Below are positions 27,007 to 35,450 of a stretch of 64,000 nucleotides of DNA, in pieces (within the stretch, counting starts at the first letter, position 1; every line of letters begins with the position of its first letter). The DNA comes from Streptomyces sp. WP-1. GTDB taxonomy: Bacteria > Actinomycetota > Actinomycetes > Streptomycetales > Streptomycetaceae. The notes below the pieces were generated by a model that was not told where the DNA came from, did not search any database, and was given only the letters and a program-made list of their open reading frames with translations. The DNA lies in NCBI RefSeq assembly GCF_030450125.1, contig NZ_CP123923.1, positions 7,349,001 through 7,413,000 on the forward strand. The letters are read 5' to 3'. Made by a program: the position numbers and the translations under genes.

Positions 27007-27941
27007 CGGTTCACCCCTCGCGCCGCGGGCAGGGCGCAGCCGTACGCCGCCTCCACCAACTCCAGCGCGTGCAGGCCCCCGTGCGCCCCCGGACCGGCCG
27101 TGCCGCGCCCGTCCACGAGCTCCGCGAACTCGCCGAGGATCGCCTCGTACTCGTGCCAGAGCGACCCCTTGAAGGCGGTGTGCCCGGCCAGCATGTCGGC
27201 GCCCAGCACCTCCCCGTCGGTCAACTCCACCTCGACGTCCTTGAGTTCCCCCGGGTACGACCAGTCCAGCTCGACCGATGCCATCGCCCCGGTACCGCCG
27301 CGCACGCGGACCACCGCCCGGCGGTCGATGGCCCGGCCGTCGCGTTCGATCGCGCATCCGGTGACCGTGAGGTCGCCCAGCAACAGCCGGACCACGTCGA
27401 GGGCGTTGGGGCCGTTGTCGGCCAGGCAGCCCCCGCCGCAGCGGGCGGGGTCCAAGTACCAGTCCTCGCCGCCGAGATGCTCCTCGATGCGCTCCAGGTA
27501 CCGCACCCGGGCCGAACGGACCTCCCGGCCCGCGATCCGGCGCGCCAGATGGCGGACGGCCGTGTTGTAGCGGCGGTGGAACGCCGTCATCAGCGGAACC
27601 CCACCGCGGCGCGCCAGCTCCACCAGGACCCGCCCCTCGGCCGCGGTCAGGGCCAGCGGCTTCTCCACGCACACCGGGACACCGGCGTTCAACGCGTCAC
27701 GGCACACGGGCAGATGGACATCGTTGGGGACGGCCACCACCAGGGCGTCCGGCCGGGCCTCGGCCAGCAGCACCCGGTGGTCGGTGAAGCGCGCCGCCGG
27801 GCCGGAGAACTCCTCCAGGGTCGTCGCGCGGGCGTCGCACACGGCGGTCAGCTCCCACGCGGGGAGCCGTTCGGCGGCGGCCAGATAGTAGGGGGAGATG
27901 GCGCCGAGGCCGATGACCCCGAGGCGCAGCGGCCGGTTCAT
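27003..27941 (-). CDS. Gfo/Idh/MocA-family oxidoreductase (first of two)
   Basis: 312 residues. N-terminal Rossmann GVIGLGAISPYYL at ~8-20, VEKPLAL at ~94 (the EKP motif whose Lys is catalytic in this family), then a C-terminal alpha/beta domain with ADNGPNALDVVRLLLGD. These enzymes oxidise or reduce a hydroxyl/keto position of a sugar, sugar nucleotide or inositol with NAD(P). Start ATG at 27941 overlaps the stop of the Ldh-family gene (ATGA). In the cluster it would create or reduce a keto group for transamination. Confidence 0.9.
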   Translation of the reverse strand: MNRPLRLGVIGLGAISPYYLAAAERLPAWELTAVCDARATTLEEFSGPAARFTDHRVLLAEARPDALVVAVPNDVHLPVCRDALNAGVPVCVEKPLALTAAEGRVLVELARRGGVPLMTAFHRRYNTAVRHLARRIAGREVRSARVRYLERIEEHLGGEDWYLDPARCGGGCLADNGPNALDVVRLLLGDLTVTGCAIERDGRAIDRRAVVRVRGGTGAMASVELDWSYPGELKDVEVELTDGEVLGADMLAGHTAFKGSLWHEYEAILGEFAELVDGRGTAGPGAHGGLHALELVEAAYGCALPAARGVNR

Positions 27942-29056
27942 CGGCGGCCCCCGAGCAGACCGAGGCTGGTCAGCTCCTCGTACAGATGCGGCGGCAGCGG
28001 GATGCCGTCGCGGCGGCGTTCGGCCGCGAGTTCCGCCTCCCACCAGCCCGGATAGCGCACCGGTTCGCCGTCGCGCACCGGCGGGCAGTCGGTGAGCGCG
28101 CCGAACAGGGACCGGGTCGTCGCCGCCACATCCGCGTCGGGGCGCAGCACCTGCGGGGCGATGGCGAGGAGGAAGAAGCCGATGTCGTCGTCGCTGCCGT
28201 GCGGCCGGCCGTCCCCCTCCAGCGCCGCGGGCGCGGGCCCGACGGCCGCACCGGAGACCACCGCGGCCAGCAGTTCCACGGCGATGCCGAGCCCGAAGCC
28301 CTTGTGCACGCCGGTCCGCGCGCTCCCGCCGAGCCAGCGCAGGAAGGCCTCGCCGCGGTCGAAGGCGGCCGGGTCGGTCACCGGCTCGCCCGCCGCGTCC
28401 TCCAGCCAGCCCGCGGGCACCGGCTCGCCGCGCCGGGCGGCGACCCGCACCTTCCCGGTGGGCGCGACCGTGGTGCTCATGTCCAGCAGGAATGGATGCC
28501 CGTCGAGCGCGGGCGCGGCGACGCTCAGCGGGTTGGTGCCGAGCATCGCGAGCGCGCCGCCCGGGGGCCGTGCGATGCGCTGGCCCCCGCAGTTGCTCGC
28601 GACCACGCCGATCATCCCGGCGTGCGCGGCGCGCGCGGCGTGGAACCCGGCGCACCCGAAGTGGGTCGCGCCGCGCACCGACACCAGGCCGATCCCGTGC
28701 CGGGCGGCCCGCGCCACGGCGTCGTCCATGGCCTCCGCCGCCGCCCACAGGCCGAGCGCCCGGCGGGCGTCCACGACCGCGCAGGCACCCAGGTCCGTGA
28801 CGGTCTCCGGTTCGGCACGGGGATCGCAGCGGCCGGCGGCGAGCAACGGCAGGTAGAGGCGGCCGAGGTTGAACACACCGTGGGAGTCGAGCCCGGTCAG
28901 ATCGCCGTGGCAGAGCGCGTCCGCGGCGAGCCGGGCCCGCGCGGCCGGGATGCCATGGGCGGCGAACAGGTCGGTGAGCGCGGCGTGCAGCTCGGCGTGG
29001 TCGACCAGGACAGGGGTGCGCTCGGCCGCCGCTCGGGGCGCGGGGGGTGCCGTCAT
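27938..29056 (-). CDS. Ldh-family (malate/L-lactate/ureidoglycolate-type) NAD(P) dehydrogenase
   Basis: 372 residues. LDSHGVFNLGRLYLPLL (catalytic His in SHG), ATHFGCAGFH, MLGTNPLSVAAPA, LLDMSTTVAPTGKV and GFGLGIAVELLAAVVSGA are the ordered signatures of the Ldh_2/YlbC fold, which reduces 2-oxo acids or oxidises 2-hydroxy compounds and includes sugar acid reductases. Part of the minus-strand operon. The role may be a second redox step on a polyol/sugar acid. A 30-bp tandem repeat lies just upstream. Confidence 0.9.
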   Translation of the reverse strand: MTAPPAPRAAAERTPVLVDHAELHAALTDLFAAHGIPAARARLAADALCHGDLTGLDSHGVFNLGRLYLPLLAAGRCDPRAEPETVTDLGACAVVDARRALGLWAAAEAMDDAVARAARHGIGLVSVRGATHFGCAGFHAARAAHAGMIGVVASNCGGQRIARPPGGALAMLGTNPLSVAAPALDGHPFLLDMSTTVAPTGKVRVAARRGEPVPAGWLEDAAGEPVTDPAAFDRGEAFLRWLGGSARTGVHKGFGLGIAVELLAAVVSGAAVGPAPAALEGDGRPHGSDDDIGFFLLAIAPQVLRPDADVAATTRSLFGALTDCPPVRDGEPVRYPGWWEAELAAERRRDGIPLPPHLYEELTSLGLLGGRR

Positions 29057-29104
29057 CCGGATTCCTTAGGGGATGGGGGTCGGTTCTGTAGGGGGTGGAT
29101 CTTC

Positions 29105-29204
29105 GCGGACCGGGGTTCCGCGCGGTCGTTCACCGTGGACCGGGTTTCCGCGCGGCGGTTCACCGTGGACCGGGTTTCCGTACGGTGGTTCACCGTGGAC
29201 CGGC
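29105..29204. repeat. 30-bp direct repeats, three full copies plus partial
   Basis: Copies begin at 29105, 29135, 29165 and 29195 (unit GTGGACCGGGTTTCCGCGCG...GTTCACC). The array fills the 133-bp gap between the Ldh-family gene and the M20 gene, and the M20 stop codon lies inside it, so the repeat sets the protein's last residues. Confidence 0.85.
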
Positions 29205-30500
29205 CGTCGGTGGCTCGTCCCGCCCCACCGGCGGACGCAGCTCCTCCGCGAAGGACGTGACGAGCCGGTGGACCACCCGGGCGAAGTCCTCCAGGTCGGC
29301 GAGGTCCACGAACTCGCCCGGCGCGTGGGCGCGATTGGCGGCGAGGTCACCGGGGCCCAGCACCACCGTGAACGCGTCCTCAAGGCCCGCCGCCCACACG
29401 GCGTCACAGGTGAAGCCGGGCTCGTCGGCCGGGGATCGCGCCCCGGCCCGGGCCAGGAGCGATTCGGCCCACGGGTCGCGGTTGTCCAGCGCGGGCAGCC
29501 CCTGCTTGTCCCAGCCGAGCCGGGTGATGCGGGCCGCGTCCCGCGCGGTGCGGGCGAACTCCCGTCCCGCGCCGAACAGTTCGGCGAAACGGTCGAGACC
29601 GTCGGTGAGCTGCCTGGTGAGTGCCGACTTCAGCCGGTCGCCGTCGGCGGTGGTGCGGTACGACAGGTTCAGCAGCAGCGTGCCCGTGCCGTGGACGCGG
29701 TTGTGGGTGTGGCCGGTGTGCAGCCCGGCGACGCACACCCGGGCACCGGGCACGGCCCCGTCCAGGCGGGCGGCGAGATGCTGGGCGAGGAAGCCGAGCA
29801 GCACGGTCGCGTTGTGCCCGGCGTCCGGGTGGTCGTCCACCGCGTCCTCGCCCGCCACGGTGATCCGCGCGGTCATGGCGGCCGTCGCCCGGGGCAGGGC
29901 GCGCAGCCCGGTCGGCTCGCAGAACACATTGAGCCGCCCGTGGTGCCCGGCCTCCATCAGCGGCCGGGTCCCGTAGGTGCCCAGCGCGCCGCCCTCCTCC
30001 CCGGCGACGGCCTGCACCAGAACGGTGACGTCACGCCCGACCGCGGGATGCGCGGCGGCGGTCGCGAGCCCCGCGAGCAGGGCGGTCGCGGGGCCCTTGG
30101 CGTCGACCGCGCCCCGCCCGGTGAACCGGCTGCCGTCGAAGTCCGGCGGGGTGTGCCCGGCGACGGTGTCCAGGTGCACGTTGAACATCACCGTGTCCGT
30201 GCGGGCGCGTTCGGGCCCCAGGCGCAGCAGCAGGCTGGGCTGACCGGCGAGGAAGCGCGGATCCCGGGCGGCGGCGCGCACCGTGGCCGGTACGCCGGGC
30301 CGGTCCAGGCACCCGGCGGGCGGCGCGGCGAGCCGTACCGTACGGAACCCGGCCTCGGCGGCGGCTGCCGCGTACCGCTCCAGGAGCTGCGGCAGCCGGG
30401 ACGGGGGCTCGTCCGGGCCGGTCTCCAGCGGGTTGACGCTCGGCAGGCGCAGCAGGTCGAGCAGGAGTTCGCGGTACCGGCCGGTGAACAGAGCGCTCAC
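29190..30500 (-). CDS. M20 family metallo-amidohydrolase (ArgE/DapE-like)
   Basis: 436 residues. NVHLDTVAG places the metal His-x-Asp at ~112-114, GAVDAKG gives the bridging Asp, AGEEGGALG the catalytic Glu pair, and CEPTG the following Glu. The C-terminal His is in RAHAPGEFV. Deacylases and dipeptidases of this family remove N-acyl groups; in an aminosugar/aminocyclitol pathway it could deacetylate an intermediate or self-resistance product. GTG start overlaps the isomerase stop (GTGA). The extreme C-terminus is encoded by a 30-bp repeat unit. Confidence 0.88.
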   Translation of the reverse strand: MSALFTGRYRELLLDLLRLPSVNPLETGPDEPPSRLPQLLERYAAAAAEAGFRTVRLAAPPAGCLDRPGVPATVRAAARDPRFLAGQPSLLLRLGPERARTDTVMFNVHLDTVAGHTPPDFDGSRFTGRGAVDAKGPATALLAGLATAAAHPAVGRDVTVLVQAVAGEEGGALGTYGTRPLMEAGHHGRLNVFCEPTGLRALPRATAAMTARITVAGEDAVDDHPDAGHNATVLLGFLAQHLAARLDGAVPGARVCVAGLHTGHTHNRVHGTGTLLLNLSYRTTADGDRLKSALTRQLTDGLDRFAELFGAGREFARTARDAARITRLGWDKQGLPALDNRDPWAESLLARAGARSPADEPGFTCDAVWAAGLEDAFTVVLGPGDLAANRAHAPGEFVDLADLEDFARVVHRLVTSFAEELRPPVGRDEPPTAGPR

Positions 30501-31375
30501 GCCGGGCCGTCCGCGAGGTCCGCCAGCAGCGCGACCAGGGCCTGCCCGGCCCGCACGAAGAGATCGGCGGCGTCCGCACCGGCCCGGGTCAGCCCCTCGT
30601 GGGGCCGTACGGCGAGGTGCGGTTCGAGGGAGAGCGCCCCGCGGTAGCCGTGGGCGGCCAGGATCCGCAGGCACTCGGTGACCCCGGCGGTGCCCTCGCC
30701 GGGCAGCGTGTAGGCGGTGGAGCCGTCCGGCAGGCGCACCGCGTCCTTGATGTGCACGTGTGCGACGTACGGCGCGAGATCGCGCAGCATGGCCGGGGCG
30801 TCGTACCCGTGGGGGACGCCGTTGCCGATGTCGAACAGCAGGCGCAGGGCCGGGCTGTCGACCGCGCGCAGCAGGCGCAGCGCCCGGTCGGCCCGGTCCC
30901 CGGCCCAGCCCGCGCAGTTCTCGTGCACCAGCACCAGTCCCGCGCGCGCGGCCCGGTCCGCGAGGACGGCGGTGCGGGCCAGCGCGCGGTCGGCCCATTC
31001 CCGCTCCGGCAGGCCGTCGTTCGGGTACGACATGATCCGCACCAGCCGGCAGCCGAGGGCGGCGCACCGCTCGGCCAGCACATCGAGTTCGGCGAGGTCC
31101 GGGCCGAGGTCGCCGGTGACCGGACGCGACCAGTTCCCGATCCGGGACGCCACGGCGAGCACGGTGACCCCGTCGTCCGCGAGGCGCCGGGCGAGCGCCG
31201 CGAACGCGGTGGGGGAGAGGTCGGCGAGCGCGGTGCCGTCGACATGGCGCAGTTCGACGGAGGTCCAGCCCAGGCGTCGTAGCGCGGCCAGTTGACCGTC
31301 CATGTCGGGCGCGGCCTCGTCGCCGATGCCGGCCAGCGGCCCGAAGCCGGGGGTGCCGATGTGTCGCGGACGCAT
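30497..31375 (-). CDS. Sugar phosphate isomerase/epimerase-like TIM barrel
   Basis: 292 residues, xylose isomerase-like AP endonuclease-2 fold. Ordered markers: VELRHVDGTAL, VHENCAGWAG (metal Glu/His), FDIGNG, VHIKDA and the C-terminal SLEPHLA Glu. Members include hydroxypyruvate isomerase, inosose dehydratase, epimerases and 3-dehydroshikimate dehydratase, so specificity is open: ring isomerisation of a cyclitol/sugar or formation of protocatechuate are both conceivable. ATG at 31375 follows the upstream stop by 1 bp; an ATG at 31393 inside that gene is less likely. Confidence 0.85.
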   Translation of the reverse strand: MRPRHIGTPGFGPLAGIGDEAAPDMDGQLAALRRLGWTSVELRHVDGTALADLSPTAFAALARRLADDGVTVLAVASRIGNWSRPVTGDLGPDLAELDVLAERCAALGCRLVRIMSYPNDGLPEREWADRALARTAVLADRAARAGLVLVHENCAGWAGDRADRALRLLRAVDSPALRLLFDIGNGVPHGYDAPAMLRDLAPYVAHVHIKDAVRLPDGSTAYTLPGEGTAGVTECLRILAAHGYRGALSLEPHLAVRPHEGLTRAGADAADLFVRAGQALVALLADLADGPA

Positions 31376-31376
31376 G

Positions 31377-32483
31377 TCAGCGGCTCCCGACACGGGCCGG
31401 TGGTACGGGAGTCGGCGTGACGGTGGCCGGTGGTACGGGAGTCGGCGCGGCGGCGGCCGTTGGCACCGCGTCCGGCCGCCCTACGACGGCACAGTGCTCG
31501 CGCGCCCCGCACAGCAGCCGCGCCGTCGTACAGGCGAGCGCGAAGCTCATCGCACCGGCCGTCCCCGACGCGAAGCCCCGGTAGGCGGCCGCCAGGAAGT
31601 CGGTCAGGGCGTCGTCGCGGAAGACCTGGTGCCCGGCCTCCGCGTCCGCGCCTCGGACGATGAGCTGGGCGTGGTCGTCGTCCTCGCTGAGCGGGAAGTG
31701 CGCCGTGGCCGTGCCGCCCTCGAACGCGCAGACCACGCTGCGCTGCCGGACCGCCGCGCCGAGATCGGAGCGCAGCAGGGTCGTCACCCCCGACCGGTGC
31801 TCCAGTTCGACATGGGCACCGCCGAGGGCGGGCAGCACGCGGTCCTCGCAGCGCAGGTCCCAGCACCGGGCCGCGCGGAGTTCGGCCGGACCGGCCAGGT
31901 CCAGGGCGAGCGCGAGGGAGTGGGGGATCTCCACGTCCAGCGCGCTCGGGTGCCCGTCGGTGGTCAGCGACCGCAGGAAGCGGGGCTTGTGCTGGTCCAC
32001 GGTGATACGGCGGAGGGGTCCGAGCGTCTCGTCGCGGACCAGTCGGCGCAGTCGGCCGGTGAGCCGGGAGCCGGTCCAGTGCGAGACGACCACCACGTCC
32101 AGGTCCGCCCGCTCCCGCAGCCGTACCAGGGCGTCGAGTTCGGCCAGGGACGCGGCGAGGGGTTTCTCCACGACCAGCCGGCGGATCCCGTGTCCGGCGA
32201 GGCGCGCGATCACGTCGTACCGCAGCCGGGGCGGAGTGCACACATGGGCGACCGTCGCGGCGGGGTCGATCCGGGCCAGGGCCTCGTCCAGCGTGCCGAA
32301 GGCCGTGAGTTCACCGGCCGCGCCCGCGTTCCCCGGTGCCTCGGCGCGCGGGTCGCAGCCGACCACGGGCAGGGCGACGAGCGGATCACCGGCGGCCTCG
32401 GTGCGCCGGGCCAGCCGGGCGAGGGTCTTCAGATGCAGTCCGGACCCGGAGCGGCCGAGCCCGACCACGAGGGGCTGCAGCAC
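31377..32483 (-). CDS. Gfo/Idh/MocA-family oxidoreductase (second), first gene of minus operon
   Basis: 368 residues. Rossmann GLGRSGSG at ~8-15, VVEKPLAAS at ~103-111 with the family EKP lysine, and a long C-terminal domain with SALDVEIPHSLALALDLAG. The GTG start at 32483 has an excellent AGGAGG ribosome site; the ORF to 32657 has no family sequence. The last ~30 residues are a Pro/Thr/Ala repeat encoded by 30-bp direct repeats. It differs from the other Gfo/Idh paralogue, suggesting two redox steps on different carbons. Confidence 0.88.
   Translation of the reverse strand: MLQPLVVGLGRSGSGLHLKTLARLARRTEAAGDPLVALPVVGCDPRAEAPGNAGAAGELTAFGTLDEALARIDPAATVAHVCTPPRLRYDVIARLAGHGIRRLVVEKPLAASLAELDALVRLRERADLDVVVVSHWTGSRLTGRLRRLVRDETLGPLRRITVDQHKPRFLRSLTTDGHPSALDVEIPHSLALALDLAGPAELRAARCWDLRCEDRVLPALGGAHVELEHRSGVTTLLRSDLGAAVRQRSVVCAFEGGTATAHFPLSEDDDHAQLIVRGADAEAGHQVFRDDALTDFLAAAYRGFASGTAGAMSFALACTTARLLCGAREHCAVVGRPDAVPTAAAAPTPVPPATVTPTPVPPARVGSR
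31395..31470 (-). repeat. 30-bp direct repeats in the 3' end of the second Gfo/Idh gene
   Basis: Unit GGCCGGTGGTACGGGAGTCG... at 31395-31424 and 31425-31454, then a degenerate third copy. It encodes the PTPVPPATV-type C-terminal tail. Confidence 0.75.
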
Positions 32484-32523
32484 AGGGCCTCCTGGGAGAA
32501 GCGGAGAGGAAGAGGACACGAAC

Positions 32524-32567
32524 GTCTTTCGCGAGGCGCGCGGTCGTCTGTCGCGAGGCACGCGGTC
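32524..32567. repeat. 22-bp tandem repeat in the leader of the minus operon
   Basis: Copies 32524-32545 and 32546-32567 (GTCT.TCGCGAGGC.CGCGGTC) differ at two bases. They lie between the predicted promoter at 32604-32633 and the GTG at 32483, a place suited to a regulator-binding site or RNA structure. Confidence 0.6.
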
Positions 32568-32603
32568 GGTCGGGCAGGGCGCGCAACTCCGGCGCGCCGC
32601 CCG

Positions 32604-32633
32604 ACTATTGTCGTCCCGGGGGGAAAGGGTCAA
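32604..32633 (-). promoter_or_regulatory. Predicted vegetative-type promoter of the minus-strand biosynthetic operon
   Basis: On the complement, TTGACC (-35, 32633-32628), an 18-bp spacer, then AATAGT (-10-like, 32609-32604), about 120 bp ahead of the first Gfo/Idh start. It lies in the 264-bp divergent region that must also hold the promoter of the plus operon, where I see no clear consensus. Confidence 0.45.
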
Positions 32634-32747
32634 GCGATCCGGAACGCCGTTACCCACAAAGTGTGAAGATGATCCTTTCCTTTCTCCGTCTGCGGGAAGA
32701 TCCGACTAGCGTGGCCGTTCCACAGAAACGACGGGACGGGTGAGAGT

Positions 32748-33974
32748 TTGCCTTCCAGTGGACAGCTTCGGGCGCCGGCCGGGGGCGTGGCACCGACCCC
32801 TCCGGGGGCGGCCGAATCGATTCCCTTCTTCTCCCAGGCCGCTACTTTCGAACAATTGTGGCCGTCCATCGAAAAGGCGTTGGGCGACGTTTTCGACAGC
32901 GGCAAATTCAGCCATGGGAAACAGGTCGGGCAACTAGAGACGGAACTCGCGCAGTACACCGGCGCCCGCCATGTGATCGGCGTCAACAGCGGGACCGACG
33001 CCCTGGTGCTGCTGCTGCGCGCCTGCGGACTGCGGCCCGGTGACGGGGTCCTGGTGCCGGCGTACTCGTTCTTCGCCACCGCCTCGGCCGTCGTCCTCGC
33101 GGGCGGGCGGCCGCAGTTCGTGGACATCGACCCGCGCACGTACGCGATGGACCCCGAGGCGCTCGACGCCGCCGTCACCCCCCGCAGCCGGTTCGTGATG
33201 CCGGTGCACCTGTTCCACACCATGGCCGACATGGCGGCCGTCGACGCCGTCGCCCGGCGGCACGGCCTGACCGTCGTCGAGGACAGCGCCGAGGCGATCG
33301 GCATGCGCCGGAGCGGAGTCCACGCGGGGCTGCACGGCAGGGGCGGCGTCCTGTCGTTCTTCCCCTCCAAGACGCTCGGCGCGATCGGCGACGCCGGGGC
33401 CGTCCTCACCGACGACCCGCGGATCGCGGACACGGTCGCGGCCCTGCGCCACCACGGCAGGGGCGGCCGTACGCTGAACGACTTCCCGGCCATCTCCACC
33501 GAGAGCGCGCTGCCGGGCGCGAACAGCAAGATGGACGACATCCAGGCGGCCGTCCTGCTCGCCAAACTGCCTTTGCTGGAGGCGCACATCGCGCGCCGCG
33601 CCGAACTGGCCGCCGCCTACACCGCCCGGCTGCGGGACGTGCCCGGCATCCTCCGCCTGCCGCGGGCCGTCACGGAGACACCCGACGACCGCGACGTGCA
33701 CTACGTCTACCTGATCGAGACCGAGCACCGCGACGCCCTGGTCGCACACCTCGGCGCACAGGGCATCGGCACCGAGGTCTACTACCCGCTGCCGCTGCCC
33801 CAGCAGCCCGTCCTCGGCCACCTGGGCCACCGGCCCGGCGACTTCCCGCACGCGGAGGCCGCCGCCCGCCGCGCCGTGGCCCTGCCCTTCCACCCGGATC
33901 TGCGCCCCGGCGACCTGGACCGCGTCTGCGACACCATCGGCTCCTTCCTCGCCACGACGAGGACCACCGCATGA
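32748..33974 (+). CDS. DegT/DnrJ/EryC1/StrS aminotransferase (first of two)
   Basis: 408 residues. Substrate/PLP markers: NSGTDALVLLL at 80-90, VPAYSFFATA, HLFHTMADM, VVEDSAEAIG with the PLP Asp179, and Schiff-base Lys208 in SFFPSKTLGA. Start is a TTG at 32748; a GTG at 32787 is an in-frame alternative. Sugar and cyclitol PLP aminotransferases of this class transfer an amine to a keto carbon. It opens the eight-gene plus operon, divergent from a Gfo/Idh gene that could make its keto substrate. The pair resembles streptidine/kanosamine-type logic. Confidence 0.9.
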   Translation: MPSSGQLRAPAGGVAPTPPGAAESIPFFSQAATFEQLWPSIEKALGDVFDSGKFSHGKQVGQLETELAQYTGARHVIGVNSGTDALVLLLRACGLRPGDGVLVPAYSFFATASAVVLAGGRPQFVDIDPRTYAMDPEALDAAVTPRSRFVMPVHLFHTMADMAAVDAVARRHGLTVVEDSAEAIGMRRSGVHAGLHGRGGVLSFFPSKTLGAIGDAGAVLTDDPRIADTVAALRHHGRGGRTLNDFPAISTESALPGANSKMDDIQAAVLLAKLPLLEAHIARRAELAAAYTARLRDVPGILRLPRAVTETPDDRDVHYVYLIETEHRDALVAHLGAQGIGTEVYYPLPLPQQPVLGHLGHRPGDFPHAEAAARRAVALPFHPDLRPGDLDRVCDTIGSFLATTRTTA

Positions 33975-35113
33975 CGACCACGCCCGCCACCGCCGTCCCC
34001 TTCTTCCCGCCCGCCCTCTTCGAGGCCGACCGTGCCGCACTGATCGGTCTGGTCCGCGAGGTGGGCCTCGATCCGGAGCAACGTTTCATCCTGGGCGCGC
34101 GCACCGCCGCCTTCGAGGAGCTGCTGCGCGCCGACCTCGGCGCCGCCGACGTGGTCGCCTGCTCCAGCGGCACCTCCGCGCTCTCGCTGGTGCTGCGGGC
34201 CATGGACATCGGCCCCGGCGACGAGGTGATCGTCCCCGCCTTCGGCTGCGCGCCCCTGGCCTCCTCGGTCGTCGCCGTCGGGGCCGTCCCGGTCTTCGCC
34301 GACATCCGGCCGGACACCATGACCATGGACCCGGACGCCGCCGAACGCCTCGTCACCGAGCGGACCCGGGCCGTGCTGCCCGCGCATATGTTCTCCGTGA
34401 TGGCCGACATGCCCCGCTTCACCGAGCTGGCCCGGCGGCACGGACTGCGCCTGCTGGAGGACTCGGCGGTCGCCCAGGGCGGTGTGCTGCGCGGAGTGCC
34501 GGCCGGGCTGTGGGGCGAGGCGGGTGTCTACTCCTTCGTGCAGGTCAAGACGTGCGGGATGCCTGGTGAGGGTGGCGCGGTGATCACCCGGGACCCGGCG
34601 CTCGGCGAGCGGGTGCGGATGCTGCGCAACCACGGCCAGCGGCCCGGGCGGCGCTTCGTCCACCACGCCCTCGGCGTCAACAGCCGTTTCGACGAGATCC
34701 AGGCGGCCTTCCAGACGCACCGCTACGCCGGTTTCCCCGCACGCCTCGCGCGGCGGGCCGAGATCGCCGCGTACTACACCGAGCGTTTCACCCCGCTCGC
34801 CGACCGCGGTGTGACCCCGCCGCCGCCCGACCGCGACGGCCGCTGCTTCTACGTGTACACGGTCCTCGCCGACGCCCGGGAGGCCCTCGCCGCCCATCTC
34901 GCCGAGCACGGGGTGGCCACCCATGTGTACTACCCGAGCCCCCTGCCCGCGCACCCCGCCTTCGCGCCCTACGCCCCACCGGACACCCGCTGGCCCGCCG
35001 CGGAGCGGGCGGCCCGCCGCCATCTGTCGCTGCCGGTGCACCACTTGCTGACCGACACCCAGGTCCGGCAGGTCGCCGACCTCGTGTGCGCCTTCGCCAC
35101 GGCGCACGGCTGA
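33971..35113 (+). CDS. DegT/DnrJ/EryC1/StrS aminotransferase (second)
   Basis: 380 residues. Markers: CSSGTSALSLVL at 64-75, VPAFGCAPLAS, HMFSVMADM, LLEDSAVAQG (PLP Asp164), and Schiff-base Lys193 in SFVQVKTCGM. Overlaps the first aminotransferase (ATGA). It is not a recent copy: the active-site neighbourhood (FVQVKTCG versus FFPSKTLG) differs clearly, so it likely acts on a different keto position or partner molecule. Two such enzymes plus two Gfo/Idh genes fit a diamino product. Confidence 0.9.
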   Translation: MTTTPATAVPFFPPALFEADRAALIGLVREVGLDPEQRFILGARTAAFEELLRADLGAADVVACSSGTSALSLVLRAMDIGPGDEVIVPAFGCAPLASSVVAVGAVPVFADIRPDTMTMDPDAAERLVTERTRAVLPAHMFSVMADMPRFTELARRHGLRLLEDSAVAQGGVLRGVPAGLWGEAGVYSFVQVKTCGMPGEGGAVITRDPALGERVRMLRNHGQRPGRRFVHHALGVNSRFDEIQAAFQTHRYAGFPARLARRAEIAAYYTERFTPLADRGVTPPPPDRDGRCFYVYTVLADAREALAAHLAEHGVATHVYYPSPLPAHPAFAPYAPPDTRWPAAERAARRHLSLPVHHLLTDTQVRQVADLVCAFATAHG

Positions 35114-35450
35114 CGGAAGGCGCCCCGCCGGTACGGAGTACGACGGCTGCCCGCCACCACGCCGTCCCGGCGCACGGCGGACCACCCGGCGCCGAGCACC
35201 GGTGAGATAGGGCGGACGCCCTCACCGAGCAGGCGACGCCTGGCGGCGGTGCGTCCCGGGTCACCGCCGCCCTGGGGGACCGCCGTCCCGGGTCACCGCC
35301 GACCCGAGGCGGCCGACGGCCCGGAGCGGCGCGCCACCCGCCGGTACGACGCGCCACCCGCCCGGCACCGACCGACCACCCGGCCGCGCGCGCCCGAAGA
35401 CCCCCCGACCACCGACCACCCCTCCCAGAGACCCGACCCGAAAAGGCCCC
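35114..35450. other. Intergenic 337 bp between second aminotransferase and UbiA gene
   Basis: No gene seen. It contains two copies of CGTCCCGGGTCACCGCCG (35252-35269 and 35284-35301) and further CCACCCG-rich repeats. It separates the aminotransferase pair from the six-gene remainder and may hold an internal promoter, though none is clear. Confidence 0.5.

Noticed and set aside
29105..29204. CRISPR array
   Set aside because: 30-bp units are directly joined without spacers and no cas gene is near.
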